The translations under genes and the position numbers were made by a program. A model generated the notes under the pieces. That model saw only the letters and a list, made by a program, of their open reading frames with translations, was not told the DNA's origin and searched no databases. From contig CAZJBP010000051.1 of assembly GCA_964544115.1 (NCBI GenBank), positions 1 through 21,625 of the forward strand: DNA of 21,625 nucleotides. Reading direction: 5' to 3'. Below, in pieces: positions 7,425 through 14,448 of this stretch. Positions within the stretch are counted from its first letter, which is position 1, and every line of letters begins with the position of its first letter. This stretch comes from CAZJBP01 sp964544115. GTDB taxonomy: Bacteria; Verrucomicrobiota; Kiritimatiellia; UBA8416; JADHWI01.

Positions 7425-9362
7425 GTGCCCATTGACTTTGACCATGAGCTGAATCCGCAGCAACTGGAGGCGGTGACCGCCGGTGATGGACCCCTGCTCG
7501 TGCTGGCCGCCGCCGGCACCGGCAAGACTCGCACGCTGGTCTTCCGGGTCGCCTACCTCATGGAGCAGGGCGTCGCCCCGGACCGCATCCTCCTGCTCAC
7601 CTTCACCAACCGCGCAGCCCGTGAGATGCTGGACCGCGCCGTCTCGCTCGCCGGCGTGGAGGTCAGCGGCATGTGGGGCGGCACGTTCCACCACATGTCC
7701 AACCGGATCCTGCGCCGGAACGCCGCGCGGCTCGGACTGCCGTCCGACTACACCATCCTGGACCGCGACGACACGGAGAGCATCATCGCCGAGTGCGTGA
7801 AGACGCTGAAGCTCCAGCACAAGGAGTTTCCGAAGAAGCAGGTGCTGATGGAGGTGTTCGGACAGGCCGTCAACATGCGCAAGCCCATCGAGGACCTCGT
7901 CCGCCAGCGCTTCGCCGATCTGCCGGTCGACCCCGCCGACGTCCTCGCCGTCCACAGCGCCTTTGCGAAGCGCAAGCGCGAGCTGAAGGCCCTGGACTTC
8001 GATGACCTGCTGGTCGAGGGGGCGCGACTCCTGCAGGAGTGCCCCGACGTGCTCGAGCGCTACCAGCGACAGTTCGTCCACGTCCTCGTGGACGAGTACC
8101 AGGACACCAACCCGATTCAGGCCGAACTGGTGGACCGGCTCGGAGCCGGCTACGGCAACGTGATGGTCGTGGGGGACGACTTCCAGAGCATCTATGCGTG
8201 GCGGGGAGCCGACTACCGCAACATCCTCAGCTTTCCCGAGCGCTACCCGAGCGCCGGCGTGGTCAAGCTCGAGACCAACTACCGCAGCACGCCGGAGATT
8301 CTGGCCGTGGCCAACGCCTGCATCCGCGGGAACCCGCGCCAGTTCCAGAAAGAGCTCCGCCCGACCCGGCCGTCGCGGAGCAAACCGCGGCGCGTCAACC
8401 TCCTCAGCGGCGAGGCACAGGCCGAGTTCCTCGTGCGCGAAATCGACCGGCTCTGCCGCACCGGGCTGCGATTCTCGGACATCGCGGTGCTGTACCGGGC
8501 GCATTATCACTCCATGGAGGCGCAGATGCGCCTGACGAGGGAGCGCATCCCGTTCGTCATCACCTCGGGGATCCGATTTTTCGAGCAGGCGCACATCAAG
8601 GACGTCTGTGCCCTGCTGCGCCTCCTGAGCGCGCCGGAGGACGAGATGGCCTTTGCCCGCCTGATGGGCCTGCTCCGGGGCGCCGGAGCCCGCACGGCGG
8701 CCAAGGCGTGGCAGGTCCTGGGCCGGAGGTTCGACGCCGGCGATGCCGCGCAGCGCGCCAGGGTGCACGCGACGCTCCGCCCGCAGACGCGGGTGGAGTG
8801 GGAACGGCTCGACCCGCTCTTCGCCATCCACGGCGGACGCCCGTTCGACGCCGGACAGGTCATCGAGGAGTTCCTCGACGTGTTCTACCGCCGCTATGCT
8901 GAAGGCGCTTTCGACAACGCCGAGCGACGGCTGGAGGACATCCAGGAGATGGCGCTCTTCACCGCCACCTTCTCCAGCGTCGAGGCATTCCTGGGCGAGG
9001 TGGCGCTTATGACCAACCTCGACGCCGAATCGGAAACGCTGGCGCGCCGCAACAGCGACCAGGACGCGGTGCGCCTCAGCACGGTGCACCAGGCCAAGGG
9101 GCTGGAGTGGCGCGCCGTGATCGTGCTCTGGGCCACGGAGGGCATGTTTCCGCTGGCGAGGTCGCTGGTCGACGAGCCCGACGCCGAGGAGGAGCGCCGC
9201 CTGTTCTACGTGGCGGTCACCCGCGCGAAGGACGACCTGTGCCTGTGCGTCCCGCATATGCGGATGATGCGCGACGGCGGCGCCTATCCGTGCGAGCCCT
9301 CGCGCTTCATCCGCGAGATCGACCCCGGGCTGCTGAAGGAAATCGGGACGGCGTACTACTGA
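7425..9362 (+). CDS. UvrD/PcrA/Rep-like superfamily 1A DNA helicase
   Basis: ATP-dependent 3'-5' DNA helicase of superfamily 1A, acting in repair or replication restart. All motifs are present: Q-motif LNPQQLEAV; Walker A AAAGTGKT near residue 30; Ia LLTFTNRAAREM; II VDEYQDTN; III VVGDDFQSIYAWRGA; IV LETNYRST; V RLSTVHQAKGLEW; VI EERRLFYVAVTRAKDD. At about 645 residues it is shorter than UvrD (~720) and lacks the long basic C-terminal extension and Tudor-like end. I chose GTG 7425 because GGAG at 7414-7417 is 7 bases upstream; the ATG at 7419 is only one base from that site, though it adds just two residues. Its stop is two bases from the stop of the convergent GNAT gene. Which of UvrD, PcrA or Rep it corresponds to is undecided. 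Confidence 0.92.
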   Translation: MPIDFDHELNPQQLEAVTAGDGPLLVLAAAGTGKTRTLVFRVAYLMEQGVAPDRILLLTFTNRAAREMLDRAVSLAGVEVSGMWGGTFHHMSNRILRRNAARLGLPSDYTILDRDDTESIIAECVKTLKLQHKEFPKKQVLMEVFGQAVNMRKPIEDLVRQRFADLPVDPADVLAVHSAFAKRKRELKALDFDDLLVEGARLLQECPDVLERYQRQFVHVLVDEYQDTNPIQAELVDRLGAGYGNVMVVGDDFQSIYAWRGADYRNILSFPERYPSAGVVKLETNYRSTPEILAVANACIRGNPRQFQKELRPTRPSRSKPRRVNLLSGEAQAEFLVREIDRLCRTGLRFSDIAVLYRAHYHSMEAQMRLTRERIPFVITSGIRFFEQAHIKDVCALLRLLSAPEDEMAFARLMGLLRGAGARTAAKAWQVLGRRFDAGDAAQRARVHATLRPQTRVEWERLDPLFAIHGGRPFDAGQVIEEFLDVFYRRYAEGAFDNAERRLEDIQEMALFTATFSSVEAFLGEVALMTNLDAESETLARRNSDQDAVRLSTVHQAKGLEWRAVIVLWATEGMFPLARSLVDEPDAEEERRLFYVAVTRAKDDLCLCVPHMRMMRDGGAYPCEPSRFIREIDPGLLKEIGTAYY

Positions 9363-9364
9363 GG

Positions 9365-9853
9365 CTACTCCATGCCCATCACCATCGCCACCTCGGGACA
9401 GGTGAACGGCGAGTCGTACTTCGTGCAGTTGATGCACCCGGCGTAGATCTTGTGCATCAGCGTCTCCTTCGGGGTCTCGCGGAAGCCCAGCCGTGCGAAG
9501 AACGAAGGCGTAAACGTCAGCACGACGATCTGCGATGTGTGCAGCGGGCGGATGCGGTCGATGGCGGCCTGCACCAGGCGCCGCCCGACGCCCTGTTGGT
9601 GGAGCCGTGCGTCGACGGCCAGCGACTTGATTTCGACCGCGTGATAGCTCTCCTTCGCCCCGATCTCGGGCATGATCTGCCACGAGATTGCCCCGACGAT
9701 TGCACCGTCGCACTCTGCGACGATGAACCGGTCAATGTTCTGAACGATGTCGCTGATCGCCCGGGGCAGCAGCTCCTGCGGGAAGCCCTTGATCAGATCG
9801 AAAACAGGCTGGGCGTCGTGAAACTCAGCCGCTCGAATGCTCACCTCTGCCAT
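9365..9853 (-). CDS. GNAT N-acetyltransferase with C-terminal cysteine triad, short N-acetylglutamate synthase-like
   Basis: A 162-residue acetyl-CoA-dependent N-acetyltransferase. The GNAT fold is shown by SIRAAEFHDAQPVFDLI at the start, VEIKSLAVDARLHQQGVGRRLV (about 73-93, acetyl-CoA loop QQGVGR) and FFARLGFRE. The C-terminus carries C140-IN-C143 ... C152-PEVAM, a feature I associate with stand-alone short N-acetylglutamate synthases found in delta-proteobacteria and others, which begin arginine synthesis; this assignment is from memory of the family and is tentative. Start ATG 9851-9853 is chosen because conserved sequence begins at MAEVSIR and GGAGG lies about 10 bases upstream; 14 further upstream residues look non-conserved and overlap ugd. 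It is 38 bp downstream of ugd, probably cotranscribed. Confidence 0.85.
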   Translation of the reverse strand: MAEVSIRAAEFHDAQPVFDLIKGFPQELLPRAISDIVQNIDRFIVAECDGAIVGAISWQIMPEIGAKESYHAVEIKSLAVDARLHQQGVGRRLVQAAIDRIRPLHTSQIVVLTFTPSFFARLGFRETPKETLMHKIYAGCINCTKYDSPFTCPEVAMVMGME

Positions 9854-9891
9854 GGTCCCATGCCCTCCGCGCGCGGATGCCGCGCCTTCGC

Positions 9892-11274
9892 TCACTCTTC
9901 CGCCGCCGCGTCAGCCGTCGGTCGCCCGATGCCAAAAGCGTGGAACCCCAGGCCCTTCAGCGCGGCCAGGTCCAGCGTATTGCGGCCATCGAAAACAAAG
10001 GCCGGCTGGACCATGGACTCGTGAATCTGACGGTAATCGAGGCCGCGGTACAGGGCCCAATCGGTCAGCACAACGATGGCGTGCGCCCCGGCCGCCGCCT
10101 TGTAGACATCCGGCTCCATCCTCACCGCCCCGGCCTTCACCAGGTCCGACAGGTCGCGGGTCGCGTTATCCAGAGCTTCGGGATCGTGGATAACCACGTC
10201 CGCGTGCTCCTCAACGAGCTGGCGGCAGACGCGGATGGCAGGGCTGTCCCGCGTGTCGCCGGTGTCCGCCTTGAACGCGAACCCGAACACCGCCACCCGT
10301 TTCCCGGCCAGCGTGTTGAACATGCGCGCGACCATGGCGCCCACGAAGCGCTCGGCCTGGCCGTCGTTCATGGTCACCACCTGCTCCCAGTAGCGCGCCA
10401 CGTCGTTCAATCCGTACGTCTCGCACAGGTAGACCAGGTTCAGGATGTCCTTGCGGAAGCAGGAGCCGCCAAATCCGATGCCCGCCTTGAGAAACTTCGG
10501 CCCGATCCGTGAGTCCCGCCCGACGGCCCGCGCCACCTCCTCCACGTCGGCTCCGGTCACCTCGCACAGCGCGGAAATGCTGTTGATGGAGCTGATCCTC
10601 TGGGCCAGGAAGGCGTTGGCCACCAACTTGGACAGTTCACTGGACCAGACATTGGTGGTCAGGATGCGGTCGAGGGGAACCCAGTGCTCGTAGATGGCCA
10701 CGACCTGCTGCACGGCGTTCTGCCCGGCCGCGGTATCCCGCCCGCCGACCAGCACCCGGTCGGGCGATTCCAGATCGCGAATCGCCGTCCCCTCAGCCAT
10801 GAACTCCGGGTTGGAGAGCACCTCAAATCGGACGCCGCCCGGTCGCGAGTGCAGGATGCGCGACATGGCCGCAGCCGTGCGCACCGGCAGGGTGCTCTTT
10901 TCCACAACGACCGTGTCCTTCACGGCGTGGTCCAGGATCTGGCGCGCGGTCTTCTCCCAGTACTGTAGATCGGCGGCCCGCCCAGCCCCCCGCCCGAAGG
11001 TCTTCGTCGGTGTGTTGACGCTCACAAAGATGATGTCGGCTTCGCGGATCGCCGCCGGGATATCCGTGGTGAAGAACAGGTTGCGGCCGCGAGCCGCCCG
11101 CACCACATCCTCAAGGCCGGGCTCGTAGATCGGCAGGCGATCGCCCTGCCAGGCCCTGATGCGCCCCTCGTCAATATCGGCAACCGTAACCCGGTAGTCG
11201 GGGCAGTGCCGCGCAATGACCGCCATCGTCGGCCCACCGACATACCCCGCCCCGATACAGAGAATCCGCTTCAT
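9892..11274 (-). CDS. ugd: UDP-glucose 6-dehydrogenase, animal-type
   Basis: Oxidises UDP-glucose to UDP-glucuronate with two NAD+, feeding polysaccharide or glycan synthesis. A 460-residue protein with NAD-binding GAGYVGGPT (8-16), LPIYEPGLEDVV, VSVNTPTKT, EKSTLPVR (T128), LSNPEFMAEGTA, WSSELSKLVANAFLAQRISSINSI (K216), the catalytic GFGGSCFRKD (C272) and FGFAFKADTGDTRDS. These blocks match the animal UGDH almost word for word (GGPT instead of the usual bacterial GLPT/GLVT; AQRISSINSISALCE; VARYWEQV). Start ATG 11272-11274 has a strong GGAGGG upstream; the upstream open stretch is not conserved. It heads a probable two-gene unit with the GNAT gene and is divergent from etfB. Confidence 0.95.
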   Translation of the reverse strand: MKRILCIGAGYVGGPTMAVIARHCPDYRVTVADIDEGRIRAWQGDRLPIYEPGLEDVVRAARGRNLFFTTDIPAAIREADIIFVSVNTPTKTFGRGAGRAADLQYWEKTARQILDHAVKDTVVVEKSTLPVRTAAAMSRILHSRPGGVRFEVLSNPEFMAEGTAIRDLESPDRVLVGGRDTAAGQNAVQQVVAIYEHWVPLDRILTTNVWSSELSKLVANAFLAQRISSINSISALCEVTGADVEEVARAVGRDSRIGPKFLKAGIGFGGSCFRKDILNLVYLCETYGLNDVARYWEQVVTMNDGQAERFVGAMVARMFNTLAGKRVAVFGFAFKADTGDTRDSPAIRVCRQLVEEHADVVIHDPEALDNATRDLSDLVKAGAVRMEPDVYKAAAGAHAIVVLTDWALYRGLDYRQIHESMVQPAFVFDGRNTLDLAALKGLGFHAFGIGRPTADAAAEE

Positions 11275-11421
11275 AGCCCCTCCCTCCATCACCGCCTCCG
11301 GCCCTCGACCTCCGCGTGAGGAGAGAGGAACTCTAGCAGGCCCAGCGATCCAAGGAAACCCGCAAAACAATGCCGTAACGAGAGGGCTCCATCTGCGCGT
11401 TGATGGACCAAAACTCCGCAC

Positions 11422-11449
11422 TTGCAGCACCCACCGGAGGCTGTATATC
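11422..11449 (+). promoter_or_regulatory. Sigma-70-like promoter for etfBA
   Basis: TTGCAG (11422-11427) and TATATC (11444-11449) are 16 bp apart, and TG directly precedes the -10, giving an extended -10. Predicted start near 11456, leader about 39 bases. It lies in the 220-bp gap between ugd (-) and etfB (+); no clear promoter for ugd is visible in the same gap. Confidence 0.45.
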
Positions 11450-11494
11450 CTTGCAGCCCTTTGGTTCTAACCCGGATGTCGCGAGGGTAACGCT

Positions 11495-12289
11495 ATGCAC
11501 TTTGTGGTCTGCATCAAACAGGTTCCTGAAACGACCAACGTCAAGATCAACCCGGAGACCAACACGTTAATCCGCGACGGCGTGGCCTCGATCATGAACC
11601 CCTTCGATGTCTACGCGGTCGAAGAGGCCCTCCGGCTGAAAGAGAAGATGGGCGGGCGCGTCACAGCCCTCAGCATGGGGCCTCCGCAGGCGGAAGCCGT
11701 TCTCCGGGAAGCGATAGCCATGGGTGCCGACGAGGGCATCCTGCTGTCCGACCGGGCGTTTGCCGGCAGCGACACGTGGGCCACGAGCTACACGCTGGCC
11801 ATGGCTCTGCGCAAGATCGGATCCTTCGACGTGGTGCTGTTCGGGAAGCAGGCGTCGGACGGCGATACGGCCCAGGTCGGTCCCGGCGTGGCTGCACACC
11901 TGGATCTGCCGCAGATCACGTATGTGCGCAAGATCGAGGAAATTGCGGCGGACCGGATCGCAGCCGAACGCCTGCTCGAAGACGGTTACGAGGTCATTGA
12001 GTCTCCCCTGCCCTGCGTTATCACGGTGGTCAAGGAGATCAACGAGCCGCGCCTGCCCTCGCTTAAGGGTAAGATGGCCTCGAAGAAGGCGGTGATTCCC
12101 ACCTGGACCGCCAAGGACATCGGCGCCGATCCCAAGCGGATCGGCCTGGACGGATCCCCGACCAAAGTCGTACGCATCTTCACCCCGCCGGCCCGCGAGG
12201 GCGGCGAGATTCTGTCCGGCGAGCCACTCGACTGCGCAAAGAAGCTGGTGGCGGCGCTGAAGGATATCGTGATCGCCTGCAACGCCTGA
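11495..12289 (+). CDS. etfB: Electron transfer flavoprotein beta subunit
   Basis: Beta subunit of the heterodimeric ETF, which shuttles electrons between flavin dehydrogenases and other carriers. It has 264 residues. The N-terminal strand MHFVVCIKQVPETTNVKINP, the MNPFDVYAVEEALRLKE segment and the nucleotide loop GKQASDGDTAQVGPGVA are typical; this last loop is where bifurcating ETFs bind the beta-subunit FAD and canonical ETFs bind AMP. The C-terminal region PLPCVITVVKEINEPRLPSLKGKMASKK is also family-like. The start has a GAGGG ribosome site. etfA follows after 10 bp. The sequence resembles the anaerobe/bifurcating group more than the mitochondrial type, judged by eye. Confidence 0.93.
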   Translation: MHFVVCIKQVPETTNVKINPETNTLIRDGVASIMNPFDVYAVEEALRLKEKMGGRVTALSMGPPQAEAVLREAIAMGADEGILLSDRAFAGSDTWATSYTLAMALRKIGSFDVVLFGKQASDGDTAQVGPGVAAHLDLPQITYVRKIEEIAADRIAAERLLEDGYEVIESPLPCVITVVKEINEPRLPSLKGKMASKKAVIPTWTAKDIGADPKRIGLDGSPTKVVRIFTPPAREGGEILSGEPLDCAKKLVAALKDIVIACNA

Positions 12290-12299
12290 GGAGCACAGC

Positions 12300-13505
12300 A
12301 TGTCCAACGATCCCATCAACGTCATCGACGATAAGTGTGTCGGCTGCACCCTGTGCGCCAAGACCTGTCCGTTCGGCGCGATCGAGATGGTCAACCGCCT
12401 CGCGCGCATCGACCTCACCAAGTGCACGCTGTGCGGCGCCTGCGTGACCGCCTGCCGCTTCGAGGCCATCGCGATGCGGCAGCAAGCCGCCGGCTCGCTG
12501 GACCTGAACGAGTACCGCGACGTCTGGGTCTTTGCCGAGCAGTCCCACGGCAAGATGTCCAGCGTCACCTACGAGCTGCTCGGCGAGGGCCGCAAGCTGG
12601 CGAACGACCTCGGGATGAACCTGTGCGCCGTGATGCTGGGCAGCCAGGTGAGCTCCGAGACGCAGGACCTGATCCATCGCGGCGCGGACAAGGTCTATCT
12701 CGTGGACCGCCCTGAGCTGGCGCACTTCCAGGATGAGACCTATGCGGCGGCGCTCATCGAGCTCATCCGCCGGCACAAGCCGGCCGTCGTGCTCTGCGGG
12801 GCCACGACCATCGGGCGCAGCCTGGTCTCGCGGGTAGCGGTGCCGATCCATGCCGGCCTGACCGCCGACTGCACCGCGCTGGCCATCGACCCGGAGACGC
12901 GAAACCTGCTGCAGACGCGCCCGGCCTTCGGCGGCAACATCATGGCCACCATCATTACGCCGAACCATCGCCCCCAGATGTCCACCGTACGCCACAAAGT
13001 AATGAAGGAGGCGGACGTCGACACCTCCCGCAAGGGCCAGGTGCTGGTGGAGACCCTTCTCGACGAGGTGCTCAAGGCTCGCGCGCGCCGTCGCACGTTT
13101 GTGCCGGAAACCGAGAGCACGGTGAACATCGCCGAGGCCAATATCATCGTCTCGGGCGGACGGGGCCTGCAGACCCCCGAGAACTTCAAGGTCCTGCGCG
13201 AGTTTGCGGAAGTCATCGGCGCCGGCATCGGGGCCTCGCGCGCAGCCGTGGACGCCAACTGGATCGGCTATTCCCACCAGGTCGGCCAGACAGGAAAGAC
13301 CGTCTGCCCGAAAATCTACTTTGCGTGCGGCATCAGCGGACAGATCCAGCATCTGGCCGGCATGTCCTCGGCCGAGATCATCGTCGCGATCAATCGCGAC
13401 CCCGACGCCCCCATCTTCAACGCAGCCACCTATGGCATCGTGGGCAATGCACTCGAGGTTGTGCCCCTGCTGACCGCCGAGTTCCGCAAGGCGCTCGGGA
13501 AATAG
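12300..13505 (+). CDS. etfA: Electron transfer flavoprotein alpha subunit with N-terminal 2[4Fe-4S] ferredoxin domain
   Basis: A 401-residue alpha subunit. Residues 13-52 hold two [4Fe-4S] motifs: C13-x2-C16-x2-C19-x3-C23-P and C42-x2-C45-x2-C48-x3-C52 (followed by Arg instead of the usual Pro). The EtfA domain follows from about 66. The FAD-binding part is clear: GGRGLQTPENF, GASRAAVDANWI, SHQVGQTGKTV and ACGISGQIQHLAGM, then VAINRDPDAPIF. Ferredoxin-fused EtfA is known in anaerobes, for instance in caffeyl-CoA reductase and lactate dehydrogenase-ETF complexes, where electron bifurcation occurs. The ribosome site TGAGGAG overlaps the etfB stop, suggesting coupling. No acyl-CoA dehydrogenase, lactate dehydrogenase or ETF:quinone oxidoreductase is adjacent in this window, so the partner is unknown. 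Confidence 0.95.
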   Translation: MSNDPINVIDDKCVGCTLCAKTCPFGAIEMVNRLARIDLTKCTLCGACVTACRFEAIAMRQQAAGSLDLNEYRDVWVFAEQSHGKMSSVTYELLGEGRKLANDLGMNLCAVMLGSQVSSETQDLIHRGADKVYLVDRPELAHFQDETYAAALIELIRRHKPAVVLCGATTIGRSLVSRVAVPIHAGLTADCTALAIDPETRNLLQTRPAFGGNIMATIITPNHRPQMSTVRHKVMKEADVDTSRKGQVLVETLLDEVLKARARRRTFVPETESTVNIAEANIIVSGGRGLQTPENFKVLREFAEVIGAGIGASRAAVDANWIGYSHQVGQTGKTVCPKIYFACGISGQIQHLAGMSSAEIIVAINRDPDAPIFNAATYGIVGNALEVVPLLTAEFRKALGK

Positions 13506-13506
13506 G

Positions 13507-13536
13507 TTGACTTCCCGGTCTCTCGATCAGGATACT
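13507..13536 (+). promoter_or_regulatory. Sigma-70-like promoter for the secreted proline-rich protein
   Basis: TTGACT (13507-13512) and GATACT (13531-13536) are 18 bp apart, immediately after the etfA stop. Predicted start about 13544, giving a leader of about 110 bases that contains the hairpin at 13573-13588. It overlaps the possible transposase remnant described separately. Confidence 0.5.
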
Positions 13537-13557
13537 GCGGGCAGCATTGATGTCGGC
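13519..13557 (-). pseudogene. Possible fragment of an IS605-type TnpB C-terminus
   Basis: The minus strand reads ADINAARSILIER, very like the C-terminal D-x-NAA-x-N/S-I signature of TnpB/OrfB proteins of the IS200/IS605 family. No cysteines of the TnpB zinc ribbon appear upstream in any of the three minus frames, so at most a decayed stub is present. The match is only about 13 residues and may be chance, particularly since a promoter-like sequence overlaps it. Confidence 0.25.
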
Positions 13558-13572
13558 TCGGCGTAGGGCGTG

Positions 13573-13588
13573 CGGCCCTCGCGGGCCG
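13573..13588 (+). other. GC-rich hairpin in the leader before the secreted protein gene
   Basis: CGGCCC (13573-13578) and GGGCCG (13583-13588) form a perfect 6-bp stem with a 4-base loop. It is not followed by a T-run, so it is a weak terminator for etfBA at best. It lies in the predicted leader of the next gene and could stabilise or regulate that message. Confidence 0.35.
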
Positions 13589-13653
13589 GCTGAAACGTGC
13601 GCGCGAAGGCCTCGTTTGCGATGCGAGTCGGGGTGTGTATTTGGAGGTGCATC

Positions 13654-14439
13654 ATGTTGATGGGTAGTGGTGCCAAGGGTCTGCGGTTGGGAGTCTTCGG
13701 TGTTCTGGCGGCGGCGGCAGCATGGGCCGGCCCACGGGGCGAGGCGGTGCAGGGCCCTGTGGTCTTCGTGGTTCCCGCGCGCGAAGCTGTCGTTCGGTTG
13801 GCCATGGACATGACATCCCTTCGCTCGAGCTATGTGATCTCCTACCAGGCGATCCAGGGATCGGACACCCCCCTCATCCACACGTGGGACGGGGCTTCCC
13901 GCAGCTGGATTGAAACCAACATCGAGGACTACGGAGCCGGGGCCCGATTCAGCCGTGTCCCGAGCACCGCGTTCTTCATGGGAACGGAAACCGAATTCCC
14001 GGCGAAGCTGGAGGACTACGCGGGCTGGGCGGCCCATAAGGTGCGCCTCGCCAACTTGAATGTGGTGCCGTGCCTGAACGCGTTCCACGAAGTGCTGAAC
14101 TTTGCACCGTCCGAGTGGCGGTGGCTGGCCCGGCGTTACGACCTGGACCTGAAGGACAACAACGTGGAGCGGCGTCGCTACGGACGCTACGGACCTCCCG
14201 GACAGCCCGCCGCTGGTGCCCTTCCGCCGGGCTCCGAGCCCATGCCCAATGAGCAGGGCAGTGTGATCATGGCCGTGCCACCCGCCGAGGAGCCGCCGCC
14301 GCTCGCACAGCCGCCGGTCGAACCGGTCACCGTGGACGTACCGGTGCCCGAGGCCGCTGTCGTGGCAACGCCGACTCCGCCCCCCGAGCCGGTTCCTGAG
14401 GCTGGTCCTGCCCCGGTGACCGTGCCCCCGGTGAAGTGA
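13654..14439 (+). CDS. Secreted protein with proline-rich C-terminal tail, function unknown
   Basis: A 261-residue protein. Residues 1-25 are a typical Sec signal peptide with a basic Lys/Arg pair, a Val/Leu/Ala core and AWA just before the predicted cleavage site (after residue 25). Residues ~35-170 form a compact domain I cannot assign, with VVFVVPAREAVVRLAMDMTSLR, LIHTWDG, and W/Y-rich stretches. I have an impression of similar domains in PVC-group proteins, which I cannot verify. From about residue 195 the chain becomes rich in Pro, Val, Glu and Ala (repeating PPVEPV, PVPEAAV, PPPEPVPE), probably disordered and spanning or binding the cell wall. Start ATG 13654 is chosen because GGAGG lies 6 bases upstream; the 19 residues further upstream lack a ribosome site. 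It converges on proA, with 9 bp between stops. Confidence 0.78.
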   Translation: MLMGSGAKGLRLGVFGVLAAAAAWAGPRGEAVQGPVVFVVPAREAVVRLAMDMTSLRSSYVISYQAIQGSDTPLIHTWDGASRSWIETNIEDYGAGARFSRVPSTAFFMGTETEFPAKLEDYAGWAAHKVRLANLNVVPCLNAFHEVLNFAPSEWRWLARRYDLDLKDNNVERRRYGRYGPPGQPAAGALPPGSEPMPNEQGSVIMAVPPAEEPPPLAQPPVEPVTVDVPVPEAAVVATPTPPPEPVPEAGPAPVTVPPVK

Positions 14440-14448
14440 GGATCGGCT

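Noticed and set aside
7407..9713. Very long minus-strand open frame opposite the helicase and beyond
   Set aside because: It lies antisense to a gene with all helicase motifs, shows no family motif and has His/Arg/Ala/Gly-rich composition typical of antisense frames in GC-rich DNA.
12180..13352. Long minus-strand frame opposite etfA
   Set aside because: It is antisense to a clear EtfA and has no motif of its own.
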